Assembly: GCF_005222915.1 (NCBI RefSeq) | Contig: NZ_STFX01000054.1 | Span: 231,166 to 295,165, forward strand | Direction: 5' to 3' | From: Rhizobium sp. FKL33 | GTDB taxonomy: Bacteria > Pseudomonadota > Alphaproteobacteria > Rhizobiales > Rhizobiaceae | DNA: 64,000 bases | Shown: positions 41,639-52,324 of the stretch, piece after piece | Position numbering within the stretch: the stretch's first letter is position 1 | Layout of the letters: each line of letters opens with the position of its first letter | Notes under the pieces: generated by a model | What the model saw: only the letters and a program-made list of their open reading frames with translations | Database searches by the model: none | What the model was told of the DNA's origin: nothing | Program-made: the position numbers and the translations under genes

Positions 41639-42196
41639 CTATTTGTCGAGCTTCATGGATTTGAGCACCGCGAAGGGCGAGGGTTTCTTGTCGTCGGCCG
41701 CAGTGGATTCGATCCGGTTGGCAAATTCCGCGCCCGGCTTGCGCGGATAAGGATCGAGCCCCATCGCGGCGAGTTCCGCCACCAGTTCGCCGACGTCGAT
41801 CGCATCGCCGACGAAGGTCTCGGGCAGGTCCGGACCATCGGGATCGACGACGAGTTCGCCTTCGTCATTGGCGGGAATGCGGGCGAGCGCAGAGCCTTCG
41901 GGCACGAAGATCTGGTCGATCTCCTCGACGAACTCGCTCTCGACCGGCTCCAGCGTCACCACGCAAGCCTGGGTGACGCGGCCGCGCAATTCGCCGAACA
42001 CCTTGACGCCGTCCTTTTTCCAGCGGCGCAGCTTGAGATCGGCGCTCAGCGCGTCGACCGACAGCACCTGCCAGAGGTCGGCAAGCGCCTTGAGTTCGCG
42101 GGCGTCGGCTTCGACATGCACTTCGATCGGATTGTGCGACACATGCCCGACCTTGACCCGATAGGAAAAGGGCGCGTCGGTGGATGTCTTGCTCAT
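41639..42196 (-). CDS. DUF177 (YceD-like) protein
   Basis: A 185-residue acidic protein with the DUF177 core: RRWKKDGVKVFGELRGRVTQ, CVVTLEPVESEFVEEIDQIF and DAIDVGELVAELAAMGLDPY. In many bacteria this family sits next to rpmF and plsX and is linked to 23S rRNA accumulation; here rpmF is absent. It lies between the CBP3-like gene, which it overlaps by 4 bases, and plsX. Confidence 0.92.
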   Translation of the reverse strand: MSKTSTDAPFSYRVKVGHVSHNPIEVHVEADARELKALADLWQVLSVDALSADLKLRRWKKDGVKVFGELRGRVTQACVVTLEPVESEFVEEIDQIFVPEGSALARIPANDEGELVVDPDGPDLPETFVGDAIDVGELVAELAAMGLDPYPRKPGAEFANRIESTAADDKKPSPFAVLKSMKLDK

Positions 42197-42744
42197 GATG
42201 GGTCTCCCGCTGCGACGGTCGGGATCGGAGCCTCGCCGCGCAGCACTGTTTCGGCCGGAGCGGCTTTGAAGTCGCGTTCCGCCGCGATCATATAGTCGGC
42301 GAGCCAGCGCATGGAAAGCGCCGTATCCGCGGTTTCAGGGTGTAAATTCCGTTTCAGCGCCGCTTCCAAAGCGTCTGCGTCACTGGCATTGAGCGCCGCG
42401 CCGTAGGAATCGAGACGGCCGTAGAACATCTGGGCCAGCTTCTTCAGGCGCTTGGGCACCCCGTGATCGCCGACGCCGAGCTCGCGAATCGAGTGATCGA
42501 GATCCTCGAAAAAGGCGTCCGCCACATATTGGGCGATGTCCTTGGCCTTGCCGCCGATCTCGGCGGTGCGCCGGAAATAGAGAATCAACAGCAGCGAGAT
42601 CACCTCGAACCGGCCGATCACCGTATCCGGCGCATTGCCCTCTATAAAGAAGACCGGCCGGCGGCCGGCGTCGGTCAGCAGGGCGTATTGCCTATAGGCT
42701 GCGTCGCGCTCTGGGTTATTTTTCCGAAACAGGCTGAAGATCAT
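42193..42744 (-). CDS. Ubiquinol-cytochrome c chaperone (CBP3-like) protein
   Basis: A 183-residue protein of the CBP3/UQCC family, involved in assembly of the cytochrome bc1 complex in mitochondria and alphaproteobacteria. Typical segments are RDAAYRQYALLTDAGRRPVF (the family core), RFEVISLLLILYFRR, VADAFFEDLDHSIRELGVGD and VPKRLKKLAQMFYGRL. ATG 42744 has AGGG upstream and gives the usual N-terminus MIFSLFRK; an in-frame start at 42789 adds 15 residues. It overlaps the DUF177 gene and is divergent from bamE. Confidence 0.93.
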   Translation of the reverse strand: MIFSLFRKNNPERDAAYRQYALLTDAGRRPVFFIEGNAPDTVIGRFEVISLLLILYFRRTAEIGGKAKDIAQYVADAFFEDLDHSIRELGVGDHGVPKRLKKLAQMFYGRLDSYGAALNASDADALEAALKRNLHPETADTALSMRWLADYMIAAERDFKAAPAETVLRGEAPIPTVAAGDPS

Positions 42745-42937
42745 CAATTTGCCCTGATTTGGCCTTGTGAAATCGGATGCGAGGGACAAGCGCCATGTTG
42801 CATCCTGCCGAAAGCTGGTTTACCGAAGCAGGCATGAAATGCAATGGCGTTGGCTTATGTGGCGACTGGATCGGCGTTTCGCCAGATGTCGTAGCCGAAC
42901 GTCGCGAATGCCCGCCCTCGGGTCATGAGCTTGGGAG

Positions 42938-43456
42938 ATGTCGTTGAAAATGCAGATTCAGCAAGGCCGGGCGGGTAAGGCAGCGAGCGTGGTCCTTGCG
43001 GTGTTGATGACGACCGTGGCGCTTTCCGGATGCCAGACCGGTGAAATCATCAAGAATGGCTATGTTGTCGACGAGCAGACGCTGGCGCTGGCTCCTGTGG
43101 GCTCCAGCCGCGAACAGGTGCTGTTGTCGCTCGGCACGCCGTCGTCGACCGCGACCTTCGACACCGAAGTGTTTTACTATATCTCGCAGGAGCGCACGCG
43201 CTCGGTCGCCTTCATGAAGCCGAAGCTGGTCGATCAGTCGATCATGGCGGTCTATTTCGACAAGGACGGCGTGGTTTCGCGCATCGCCCATTACAAGCTG
43301 CAGGACGGTCGCATCTTCGACATGATCTCGCGCACCACGCCGACCGGCGGCACCGAAATGACCTTCCTGATGCGCCTGCTTCGCGGCGGCATCAATCCGG
43401 GCCAGCAGGTCCAGCAGATGCTGGGCGGCACGAATACGCAGGGCAACCCTTACTAA
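42938..43456 (+). CDS. bamE: Outer-membrane assembly lipoprotein BamE
   Basis: A 172-residue lipoprotein of the BamE (SmpA/OmlA) family, part of the beta-barrel assembly complex. The signal peptide ends LSGC; the core is LAPVGSSREQVLLSLGTPSS, TEVFYYISQERTRSVAFMKP and DQSIMAVYFDKDGVVSRIAH. A C-terminal extension beyond the usual domain contains a Gly/Gln-rich stretch. Start choice is open: ATG 42938 has GGGAG too close, while TTG 42944 or ATG 42950 are better spaced from it. A strong terminator follows. Confidence 0.92.
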   Translation: MSLKMQIQQGRAGKAASVVLAVLMTTVALSGCQTGEIIKNGYVVDEQTLALAPVGSSREQVLLSLGTPSSTATFDTEVFYYISQERTRSVAFMKPKLVDQSIMAVYFDKDGVVSRIAHYKLQDGRIFDMISRTTPTGGTEMTFLMRLLRGGINPGQQVQQMLGGTNTQGNPY

Positions 43457-43481
43457 GGCGCAGCCCTCGCCTTCAAATGAC

Positions 43482-43510
43482 AGAAGCCGCGCAGGTCTTG
43501 CGCGGCTTCT
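43482..43510 (+). terminator. Terminator of bamE
   Basis: AGAAGCCGCGCA (43482-43493) and TGCGCGGCTTCT (43499-43510) form a perfect 12-bp stem with a 5-base loop, followed by TCGTTTT. It also separates bamE from the convergent hppA gene. Confidence 0.85.
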
Positions 43511-43530
43511 TCGTTTTCAGGTTATGCGTC

Positions 43531-45663
<2,133 letters not shown>

Positions 45664-45825
45664 TCCCAGTTTCCTCCACAGTGGCGGCGGATGGGATATC
45701 CGCCGGTCAGGAAACGGGCTCGACTACTCCCCTCGTCGCCCCCGCTCCTTTCGACACCGGGAGAGTGCGGCGCGACTCCCGGGACGTCAAGGGTTCGTCG
45801 CGGAGTGGACCTTCGAAAGAGAAAA

Positions 45826-47046
45826 TTAATGTTCGGCCGCGCGCGCCGCCCTGCCCTGCAGCGCAAGCAGCGCCAGTCCGGTGAGCGCCAGCGGCCAGAC
45901 CGGGAGAATCATCGCGTCCCAGCCGAAGCGGGCGAAGATCTGTCCCGAGGCGAAGGAGGACAGCGCCACCATGGTGAACAGGATGATGTCGTGATAGGCC
46001 TGCACCTTGTCGGCCTCGCTCGGCCGATAGCTCGACGCCACGATGGCCGTCGATCCGATGAAGCCGAAATTCCAGCCGAAGCCGAGCAACACCAGCGCGC
46101 CCCAGAAATTCCAGAGCTCGATGCCCGTATGGGCGATCGCGGCGCAGAGCATGAGGATGACGAGCCCGCAGGCGACGATCTTCTCCGCGCCGAAGCGCTT
46201 GATCAGCGCGCCGGTGACGAAGCTGGGGCCGAACATGGCCAGCACATGGAACTGGATGCCGAGCGTGGAGTCATCCGTCGAATAGCCGCAGCCGACCACC
46301 ATCGCCAGCGGCGCGCCGGTCATCATGAAGGTCATCAGCGCGTAGGAAGAGACCCCGCAGAACATGCCGGTGAGGAAACGCGGCTTGAGCACGATCTGCG
46401 ACAGCGGCCGCGCCGGCGTCGCATCCGGCGCGTTCTTGTCATGCACCGGCGGTAGTTTCAGGAAGACGAGAATGGCCGCCGCCAAAAGCCCCATGGGCGC
46501 GAAGGCGACGAAAGCGCCGGCGAACAGCACCGGTTCGAACAGTTCCTTGGTGGCGATGGCGATCTGCGGACCCAATATCGCCGAGACGATGCCGCCGGCG
46601 AGGATCCAGGAGATCGCCGAGCCCTTGTAGAACGAGGGCGAGGCGTCGGCTGCGGCGAAACGGAATTTCTGGGTGAAGCCGCCCGACACGCCGGTCAGCG
46701 CCAGCCCGGCCACCATCAGCCAGAAATTGTTCTGGAAGATCGCGCCGGCGGCGATCAATCCGCCGAAGGCGGTCAGCAGCGCGCCGATGATGAAGCTGAG
46801 CTTGCGGGCGAGATAGCGCGACAGGATCGCCACCACGATCGTGCCGATCGACACGCCGATGTTGAAGCCGGTGAGCGGAGCCGTGGCCAGCGCCTTGTCG
46901 TCGCCCAGCATCTGATAGGCGGCCAATCCGCCGATGGCGAAGGTGATCGGCGGGGCAGAGCCGAGAATGGCCTGCGCCGCGGCCAGCAGAAACACATTGC
47001 GCCGGGCAAGGCCCAGTTCTTTTTCCAGACCTTCCACCGGCGCCAT
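45826..47046 (-). CDS. MFS transporter
   Basis: A 406-residue transporter with 12 hydrophobic helices and MFS motif A-like RYLARKLSFIIGALLTAFGG after the second helix. The second half repeats the pattern (RFGAEKIVACGLVILMLCA). The substrate is unknown. ATG 47046 gives MAPVEGLEKELGLARRNVFL; a longer frame from 47172 has no supporting site and would overlap nusB. It follows nusB by 19 bases and may be in the same transcript. Confidence 0.9.
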   Translation of the reverse strand: MAPVEGLEKELGLARRNVFLLAAAQAILGSAPPITFAIGGLAAYQMLGDDKALATAPLTGFNIGVSIGTIVVAILSRYLARKLSFIIGALLTAFGGLIAAGAIFQNNFWLMVAGLALTGVSGGFTQKFRFAAADASPSFYKGSAISWILAGGIVSAILGPQIAIATKELFEPVLFAGAFVAFAPMGLLAAAILVFLKLPPVHDKNAPDATPARPLSQIVLKPRFLTGMFCGVSSYALMTFMMTGAPLAMVVGCGYSTDDSTLGIQFHVLAMFGPSFVTGALIKRFGAEKIVACGLVILMLCAAIAHTGIELWNFWGALVLLGFGWNFGFIGSTAIVASSYRPSEADKVQAYHDIILFTMVALSSFASGQIFARFGWDAMILPVWPLALTGLALLALQGRAARAAEH

Positions 47047-47065
47047 GACTGACTTCCCTATCCGC

Positions 47066-47545
47066 TTACTTCTTGTCGATCCGCAGCTTGCGGGCGACGG
47101 CGTCGAGAACGGCGTTGACCAGCTTCGGCTCTTCTTCCTCGAAGAAGGCGTGGGCGATCTCGACATATTCATTGACGATCACAGGCGTCGGCACGTCCTT
47201 GCGCTCGATGATCTCGAAGACGCCGGCGCGCATGATGGCGCGCAGCGTGGCGTCGAGACGCGACAGCGGCCAACCCTCGACGAGCGAATCCGCGATGATC
47301 GGATCGAGCGCGCGCTGATCGCGCACCACGCCGGCCACGATCGAGCGGAACCAGGAGGGATCGGCCTTGAGATACTGCTCACCGTCGAGTTCCTGCCCGA
47401 GACGGAAGTTCTCGTATTCGGAGACGATTTCCAAGACGCCCGTGCCCGACAGCTCCATCTGATAGAGCGCCTGGACGGCGGCGAGGCGCGCGGCGCCGCG
47501 CTGGTTGGCCGGCTTGATGTCCTGTGATTGTTTATCGCTGGACAT
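47066..47545 (-). CDS. nusB: Transcription antitermination factor NusB
   Basis: A 159-residue NusB protein that, with NusE (S10), binds boxA RNA for rRNA antitermination. The sequence [52 protein letters not shown] and [32 protein letters not shown] is typical. It begins 3 bases after the ribH stop, the usual ribH-nusB pair of alphaproteobacteria. Confidence 0.97.
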   Translation of the reverse strand: MSSDKQSQDIKPANQRGAARLAAVQALYQMELSGTGVLEIVSEYENFRLGQELDGEQYLKADPSWFRSIVAGVVRDQRALDPIIADSLVEGWPLSRLDATLRAIMRAGVFEIIERKDVPTPVIVNEYVEIAHAFFEEEEPKLVNAVLDAVARKLRIDKK

Positions 47546-47548
47546 GGA

Positions 47549-47995
47549 TCAGGCGCCGAACTTCTTCTTCAGGTCGATCATGGTGAGCGCCGCGCGAGCC
47601 GCAAAGCCGCCCTTGTCCATGTCGGAGCGACGGGCGCGGGCCCAGGCCTGGTCTTCGTTCTCGACGGTCAGGATGCCGTTGCCGATCGGCAGGCTCTCGC
47701 TGACGGTGAGATCCATGATGGCGCGGCAGGATTCGTTGGACACGATGTCGAAGTGATAGGTTTCGCCGCGAATGACCATGGCGAGGGCGACGAAGCCGTC
47801 ATATTCCGTGCCGCCCGCATCGGCGCCGTCGAGCGCCATGGCGATGGCGGCGGGAATTTCCAGCGCGCCGGGAACGGTGACGACGTCATAGGTGGCGCCG
47901 GCTTCTTTCAACGCTTCGGTCGCGCCTTCGAGAAGGGCGTCGGCCATGTCGTCATAAAAACGGGCTTCAACGATCAGCAAATGCGGATTGGACAT
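47549..47995 (-). CDS. ribH: 6,7-dimethyl-8-ribityllumazine synthase
   Basis: A 148-residue lumazine synthase of riboflavin biosynthesis. It condenses the pyrimidinedione with dihydroxybutanone phosphate. Motifs are [55 protein letters not shown] (with the active-site His) and [19 protein letters not shown] 47995 has GAGGAAAC upstream; the longer frame to 48073 has no support. The partner ribE lies 2 kb upstream with unrelated genes between. Confidence 0.97.
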   Translation of the reverse strand: MSNPHLLIVEARFYDDMADALLEGATEALKEAGATYDVVTVPGALEIPAAIAMALDGADAGGTEYDGFVALAMVIRGETYHFDIVSNESCRAIMDLTVSESLPIGNGILTVENEDQAWARARRSDMDKGGFAARAALTMIDLKKKFGA

Positions 47996-48117
47996 TGTTT
48001 CCTCGAAATGGGGGCTTTGGCCGTCGCGCGGCGGATTTTTCCGGGTCAAACCACGACAGCGCGCGAATGGCAAGCAAATTCAGGACCGCGCCGCCAAACA
48101 GGGTGAAAAATGGGGGG

Positions 48118-48618
48118 TCATTCCGCGCCGGGCTCGCCATCCCAATAGTCGATGTCGCCCTCGCTCTTGCGGATCTGGCGGAAGCGCTGTTTGCCGTCGG
48201 GCCCCTTGGCGCGGGCGAGAAACTTGCCGGAATCCGGATATTCGCAGATATCCAGATCGGCCATGCTGGAAATGGCGAGATAGCGCAGCGGCGTCTCGCC
48301 GGTGTTGAGGATCTGATGGGCGGTGTCCGGACCTCCCGCCGGCGCGGCGAGAATATCGCCCGCCTTGAAGGCAAAGCGCTCACCGCCGAACCGATAGACG
48401 CCTTCGCCTTCGAGGATCACGAACATCTCATCCTCGGCGTGATGATTGTGGAAGGGACAGCCGGATTTACCGGGCGGCACTTCCGAATAGCAGCAGCCGA
48501 GCGAAGTCAGCCCCATCAGCGGGCCGAGACGCGCATCCTGCGACCGGTATAGATCGCCTTTGGAAGAGGGCTGCATCTCCGCCTCGGCAGGACGGATCAC
48601 GGGTTTGACATCGGCCAT
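48118..48618 (-). CDS. Cupin-domain protein
   Basis: A 166-residue single-cupin protein. The first cupin motif is visible as CPFHNHHAEDEMFVILEGEG with metal-ligand histidines and Glu, and the second as GDILAAPAGGPDTAHQILN. A C-terminal segment (ADLDICEYPDSGKFLARA) resembles cupins that bind phenolic or sugar ligands, but the reaction is unknown. ATG 48618 follows GGAG. It lies between ribH and the secreted paralogs, in the stretch that splits ribE from ribH. Confidence 0.88.
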   Translation of the reverse strand: MADVKPVIRPAEAEMQPSSKGDLYRSQDARLGPLMGLTSLGCCYSEVPPGKSGCPFHNHHAEDEMFVILEGEGVYRFGGERFAFKAGDILAAPAGGPDTAHQILNTGETPLRYLAISSMADLDICEYPDSGKFLARAKGPDGKQRFRQIRKSEGDIDYWDGEPGAE

Positions 48619-48701
48619 GATCGTTTTTCTCCATTGCGAACGGCCCAGCATACCCCCATCGCCCGGGATCTCAAAGCCGAGCACGAATATTCATTTTTAA
48701 T

Positions 48702-48726
48702 GAAACAATAGCGGAGTCAGATCGTT
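48702..48726 (+). promoter_or_regulatory. EcfG-like promoter, one mismatch
   Basis: GAAAC (48702-48706), 16 bases, CGTT (48723-48726): the EcfG pattern with G to A in the -35 element. It ends 50 bases upstream of the ATG at 48777, a plausible leader length. Confidence is limited by the mismatch in the most conserved element. Confidence 0.35.
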
Positions 48727-48776
48727 GGACCCATGCAAACGGAAGATTTGCAAGGAAACACGAAAGGAATACAGAC

Positions 48777-49241
48777 ATGGCGAAATTCACCAATCTCGTC
48801 CTCGCGTCCGCCCTGGCAATCGTCGTTCCGGCGGGAGCCGTTATGGCCGATGACGCATCCAAGAATTCGGGCGCAGCCGGCAACATGAATTCCAATTCGT
48901 CGGTCAAGACCGGCCAGTCGCAGGGCTATAACGAAGACGGCGTGATCGATCCGACCACCAGCGGCTCGGTCACCAATTCTACAGGCGGTGGAATGATGCT
49001 CGGCGCCAGCGACCTGAACTCGTGGAGCGGCGACAATGTCTCCGTGGTCAAGCTCGACACGATCACCGATGAGAGCCGTCGCACCCAGCTCGAAGGCGCC
49101 AAGGGCGGAGCCGATTTCCAGTGGGCGATGACCTCCAATACCGCCATCAAGAGCAAGCTCGACGCCCAGAACATCAAGGCCGATGACGTGGTGGCCGCTG
49201 AACGCGGCGCCGATGGCCAGTTGATCGTTTATGTGCGTTAA
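48777..49241 (+). CDS. Secreted protein of unknown function (paralog of the next gene)
   Basis: A 154-residue exported protein: signal peptide MAKFTNLVLASALAIVVPAG ending near AVMA, a Ser/Asn/Gly-rich middle (KNSGAAGNMNSNSSVKTG) and a C-terminal module of about 80 residues ending ADDVVAAERGADGQLIVYVR. That module resembles the end of the gene at 49486 (KSDGVDVATIVGADRAADGG, VTIYVD). Rhizobiales have many such small secreted proteins without known function. A GAAAGGAA ribosome-binding site precedes the ATG, and a good terminator follows. Confidence 0.85.
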   Translation: MAKFTNLVLASALAIVVPAGAVMADDASKNSGAAGNMNSNSSVKTGQSQGYNEDGVIDPTTSGSVTNSTGGGMMLGASDLNSWSGDNVSVVKLDTITDESRRTQLEGAKGGADFQWAMTSNTAIKSKLDAQNIKADDVVAAERGADGQLIVYVR

Positions 49242-49277
49242 CGGCGCGACAATCTCCTGAAGCCTGAGTCACCATCG

Positions 49278-49314
49278 AGCCTCCGCACGTAATTGCGGGG
49301 GCTTTTTCGTTTTT
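49278..49314 (+). terminator. Terminator after the 48777 gene
   Basis: AGCCTCCGCA (49278-49287) pairs with TGCGGGGGCT (49294-49303), one G-U pair, followed by TTTTCGTTTTT. A standard intrinsic terminator. Confidence 0.85.
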
Positions 49315-49485
49315 GCCCAACATGACGGATAATTTAGGCGAGAGACCGAAGATGTAATGTTTCTCAAGGGCTTCCGGCGAAAATCCGCCGGATTTGAATG
49401 CTGTATTGTCCTGGTCGACGCGACGGTGGACCGGATGACAGATCCCCCGCCGCAAGGAATGGCAACCATCGAAAGGAGATGCGCC

Positions 49486-49920
49486 ATGAACCGCCTTGCA
49501 ACGTCAGCGCTCGTCGCCACGCTTACAGCCGCCCTCGCCGTCCCGGTCCTCGCCGCCGATCATCGAGGCGGAGACATCGACCGGAGCGCCAGCACCCATG
49601 ACGGGCAGGATGACCAGCAGCCCGCCGGACCTCGCCTCAGCTTCACGGCCGCCGAAACCCGGCAAATCGGCCAGATCCTCAAGCATTGGAAAGGCGGACC
49701 GCTCACCGTAACGCCGGTCGCCTCGCTCGACGCGAGCGCCGAGGGCACGGTCATCGAGCGGAACCGGGTCGACGATCCCGCGCATGTGGCCTCGCTGCAG
49801 AAGAGCGTCGAGAGCAATCCCGTCCTTCTGAAGACGCTGAAATCCGACGGCGTCGATGTGGCCACCATTGTCGGGGCGGATCGCGCGGCGGATGGCGGCG
49901 TGACGATCTATGTCGACTGA
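49486..49920 (+). CDS. Secreted protein of unknown function (paralog of the previous gene)
   Basis: A 144-residue exported protein: signal peptide MNRLATSALVATLTAALAVP with cleavage near VLA, a short charged linker (DHRGGDIDRSASTHDGQDDQ), and a module containing LSFTAAETRQIGQILKHW, VTPVASLDASAEGTV and the same ending pattern (DVATIVGADRAADGGVTIYV) as its neighbour. AAGGAG precedes ATG 49486. It lies 245 bases after the 48777 gene and behind that gene's terminator, so it likely has its own promoter. Confidence 0.82.
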   Translation: MNRLATSALVATLTAALAVPVLAADHRGGDIDRSASTHDGQDDQQPAGPRLSFTAAETRQIGQILKHWKGGPLTVTPVASLDASAEGTVIERNRVDDPAHVASLQKSVESNPVLLKTLKSDGVDVATIVGADRAADGGVTIYVD

Positions 49921-49973
49921 AACTTCATAAGGGAAACTCACGCTCCCGCGTCGTCAGGCGCGGGAGGTTTGCA

Positions 49974-50582
49974 TCAATCCTTGAACTCTGCCAGCCGCGC
50001 CGCGTAGCGGGCCATGGTGTCGACTTCAAGATTGAGCTTGTCGCCCGCCTTGCGCTCGCCCCAGGTGGTCACCTCCTGGGTGTGGCGGATGATCAGCACG
50101 TCGAAATCGGTCCCATCCACCTTGTTGACGGTGAGCGAGGTTCCATCGAGGCCCACCGAGCCCTTGGGCGCGATGAATTTGGCGTAATCGCGGGGCGCGC
50201 GGATGGTGTAGCGGGTGGCGTCGCCTTCTTGCGCGACGGCGATGATTTCGGCCATGGCGTCGACATGGCCCGAAACGATGTGGCCGCCGAGTTCGTCGCC
50301 AATCTTCAGCGCGCGTTCGAGATTGAGCCGCGTGCCCACGCCCCAGGCGCCGGCGGTGGTCAGCCTGAGCGCCTCTTCCCAGGCCTCGACCTCGTGCCAG
50401 GCCTCGTTGGAGCCGGCTTCCGGCAGGCGCGTGACGGTGAGGCAGACGCCGGCATGGGCGATCGAGGCGCCGATGGCTATGGTGGCGGGATCGTAATGGG
50501 TGGCGACGCGCAACCGCACGCCTTCATTCAGGGGAGTGACCTCGGTGATTTCGCCGATATCGGTGACGATGCCTGTGAACAT
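49974..50582 (-). CDS. ribE: Riboflavin synthase, alpha subunit
   Basis: A 202-residue riboflavin synthase, which dismutates two lumazines to riboflavin and the pyrimidinedione. The start MFTGIVTDIGEI, the duplicated lumazine-binding barrels with SIAHAGVCLTVTRL, GGHIVSGHVDAMAEI and LDGTSLTVNKVDGTDFDVLI are diagnostic. It follows ribD by 18 bases on the same strand and is transcribed with it; ribH, normally next, is displaced by about 2 kb. Confidence 0.97.
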   Translation of the reverse strand: MFTGIVTDIGEITEVTPLNEGVRLRVATHYDPATIAIGASIAHAGVCLTVTRLPEAGSNEAWHEVEAWEEALRLTTAGAWGVGTRLNLERALKIGDELGGHIVSGHVDAMAEIIAVAQEGDATRYTIRAPRDYAKFIAPKGSVGLDGTSLTVNKVDGTDFDVLIIRHTQEVTTWGERKAGDKLNLEVDTMARYAARLAEFKD

Positions 50583-50600
50583 GATGCCCCTCTCGCGCGC

Positions 50601-51701
50601 TCAGCGCAGATCTGAAATTTCGGCCTTGATATAGTCAGCCATCCAGTCCGCGCCAAGCGGCTCGCGCGTCCTCAGACGGAAGTTGGCGGGAACGGTCTGT
50701 TCGGTCAGCGGCGAAGGCACGCCGCCCTCGCCGACGATGACCGGCGACGTGAACAGCAGGATGCGATCGGCGAGCCCAGCCGCCAGGAAATCCGAGGCCA
50801 CGCGCGCGCCGCCCTCGACGATCAGCGAAGATAGTCCGCGACGGCCGAGTTCATCCAGAAGCGCGCCGAGATCTCCGACGGGCAGCACGCTGACGCCGGC
50901 GGCTTCCAGCGCCGCGCGACGGGCTGCGAGATCGCGCGCATCGGCATTGACCGTGACCGCGATGACCGGCACGTCACGCGCCGTGGTCGCGAGTTTCGAT
51001 GTCAGAGGCAGCTCCAGCCGCCGGTCGAGCACCAGGCGGATCGGCGAACGGTGTTCATAACCCTCAAGCCGGCAGGTGAGTTCGGGATCGTCGGCCATGG
51101 CCGTGCCGATCCCCACCAGGATCGCGTCGCTTTCGGCGCGCAGCAATTGGGAGCGGGCGCGAGCCTGTTTGCCGGTGATCGCCACCTGCCCCTCGCCGCG
51201 CCGGCCGATCATGCCGTCTGCGGAAACGGCAAGCTTCAGAATCACTTGCGGGCGTTTGTTGCGCTGGCGGTGGAGATAGGCTTCAAGCACCGCATGCGCT
51301 TCCTCCGCGCCAACGCCCGAAACCACCTCGACGCCGGCCGCTTCGAGCATGGCGAGGCCGCGTCCCGAGACCCGTTCGTCCGGATCGGTAATCGCCACCA
51401 CCACCCGGGCAATCCCGGCCGCGATCAGCGCTTCGGCGCAAGGCGGGGTCTTGCCGTGATGCGAGCAGGGTTCGAGCGTCACATAGGCGGTGGCCCCGCG
51501 GGCTTTGTCGCCGGCAGCCTTCAACGCCTCGGTCTCGGCATGGGGCCGGCCTGACGCCGCCGTCACGCCCCGGCCGACGATCTCGCCGTCGCGAACGATG
51601 ACGCAGCCGACGGAGGGGTTCGATCCCGTCAATCCGAGGTGACGGCGCGACAGCGTCGCCGCTTCGGCCATAAAGCGCGCGTCATCCGTGGCCGTCGACA
51701 T
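50601..51701 (-). CDS. ribD: Bifunctional riboflavin deaminase-reductase
   Basis: A 366-residue fusion enzyme for two steps of riboflavin synthesis. The N-terminal deaminase domain has zinc motifs PHAETEALKAAGDKARG and LEPCSHHGKTPPCAEALIAA; the C-terminal reductase has VILKLAVSADGMIGRRGEG and LIVEGGARVASDFL. It starts 3 bases after nrdR stops, forming the nrdR-ribD-ribE operon common in alphaproteobacteria. Confidence 0.97.
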   Translation of the reverse strand: MSTATDDARFMAEAATLSRRHLGLTGSNPSVGCVIVRDGEIVGRGVTAASGRPHAETEALKAAGDKARGATAYVTLEPCSHHGKTPPCAEALIAAGIARVVVAITDPDERVSGRGLAMLEAAGVEVVSGVGAEEAHAVLEAYLHRQRNKRPQVILKLAVSADGMIGRRGEGQVAITGKQARARSQLLRAESDAILVGIGTAMADDPELTCRLEGYEHRSPIRLVLDRRLELPLTSKLATTARDVPVIAVTVNADARDLAARRAALEAAGVSVLPVGDLGALLDELGRRGLSSLIVEGGARVASDFLAAGLADRILLFTSPVIVGEGGVPSPLTEQTVPANFRLRTREPLGADWMADYIKAEISDLR

Positions 51702-51704
51702 GGA

Positions 51705-52184
51705 TCAGCGGTCCTCGGCCGGGTCGCGGGCGATTTTGGCGGTGATCTGGGCGATCGCGGCGGAAAAATCCTCGATATGGGTGAAATCGCGATAGACCGA
51801 GGCGTAGCGCACGAAGGCCACGTCATCGAGGCTCTTCAGCGCTTCGAGCACCTGCAGGCCAAGATCTTCGGAGCTGATCTCGTTCTCACCCGAGCTTTCA
51901 AGGCGGCGGATGATGCCGGAGACGGCGCGCTCGATGCGGTCGCGATCGACAGGCCGCTTGCGCAGCGCAATGTCGAAGGAGCGCACCAGCTTCTCGCGCT
52001 CGAACGGCGCCTTGCGGCCGGATTTCTTGACCACCATCAATTCGCGCAGTTGCACGCGCTCGAAAGTCGTGAAACGGCCGCCGCAATCGGGGCAGATGCG
52101 CCGGCGGCGGATCGAGGAGCCGTCCTCGGCCGGACGCGAATCCTTCACCTGCGTGTCTTCGGAATTGCAGAACGGGCAGCGCAT
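51705..52184 (-). CDS. nrdR: Transcriptional repressor NrdR
   Basis: A 159-residue NrdR, the zinc-ribbon/ATP-cone repressor of ribonucleotide reductase genes. The zinc ribbon cysteines are Cys3, Cys6, Cys31 and Cys34 ([12 protein letters not shown] and [16 protein letters not shown]). The ATP-cone follows: [20 protein letters not shown]. The nrd genes it would control are outside the window. It heads the rib operon and lies 140 bases downstream of the cyclase gene. Confidence 0.97.
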   Translation of the reverse strand: MRCPFCNSEDTQVKDSRPAEDGSSIRRRRICPDCGGRFTTFERVQLRELMVVKKSGRKAPFEREKLVRSFDIALRKRPVDRDRIERAVSGIIRRLESSGENEISSEDLGLQVLEALKSLDDVAFVRYASVYRDFTHIEDFSAAIAQITAKIARDPAEDR

Positions 52185-52324
52185 GTCGTCTCACTCATCA
52201 TCTTGTGCGCCGGAGGCGACGCTGTCCCGAAATAGCGGTCCAGATGGCGTGCGACAAGGGGCAAGGCTTCCGAACTCCCAGAAGCTTTGATCAACACTGC
52301 GTTGAACGACGCCTCTCGGCGCGA

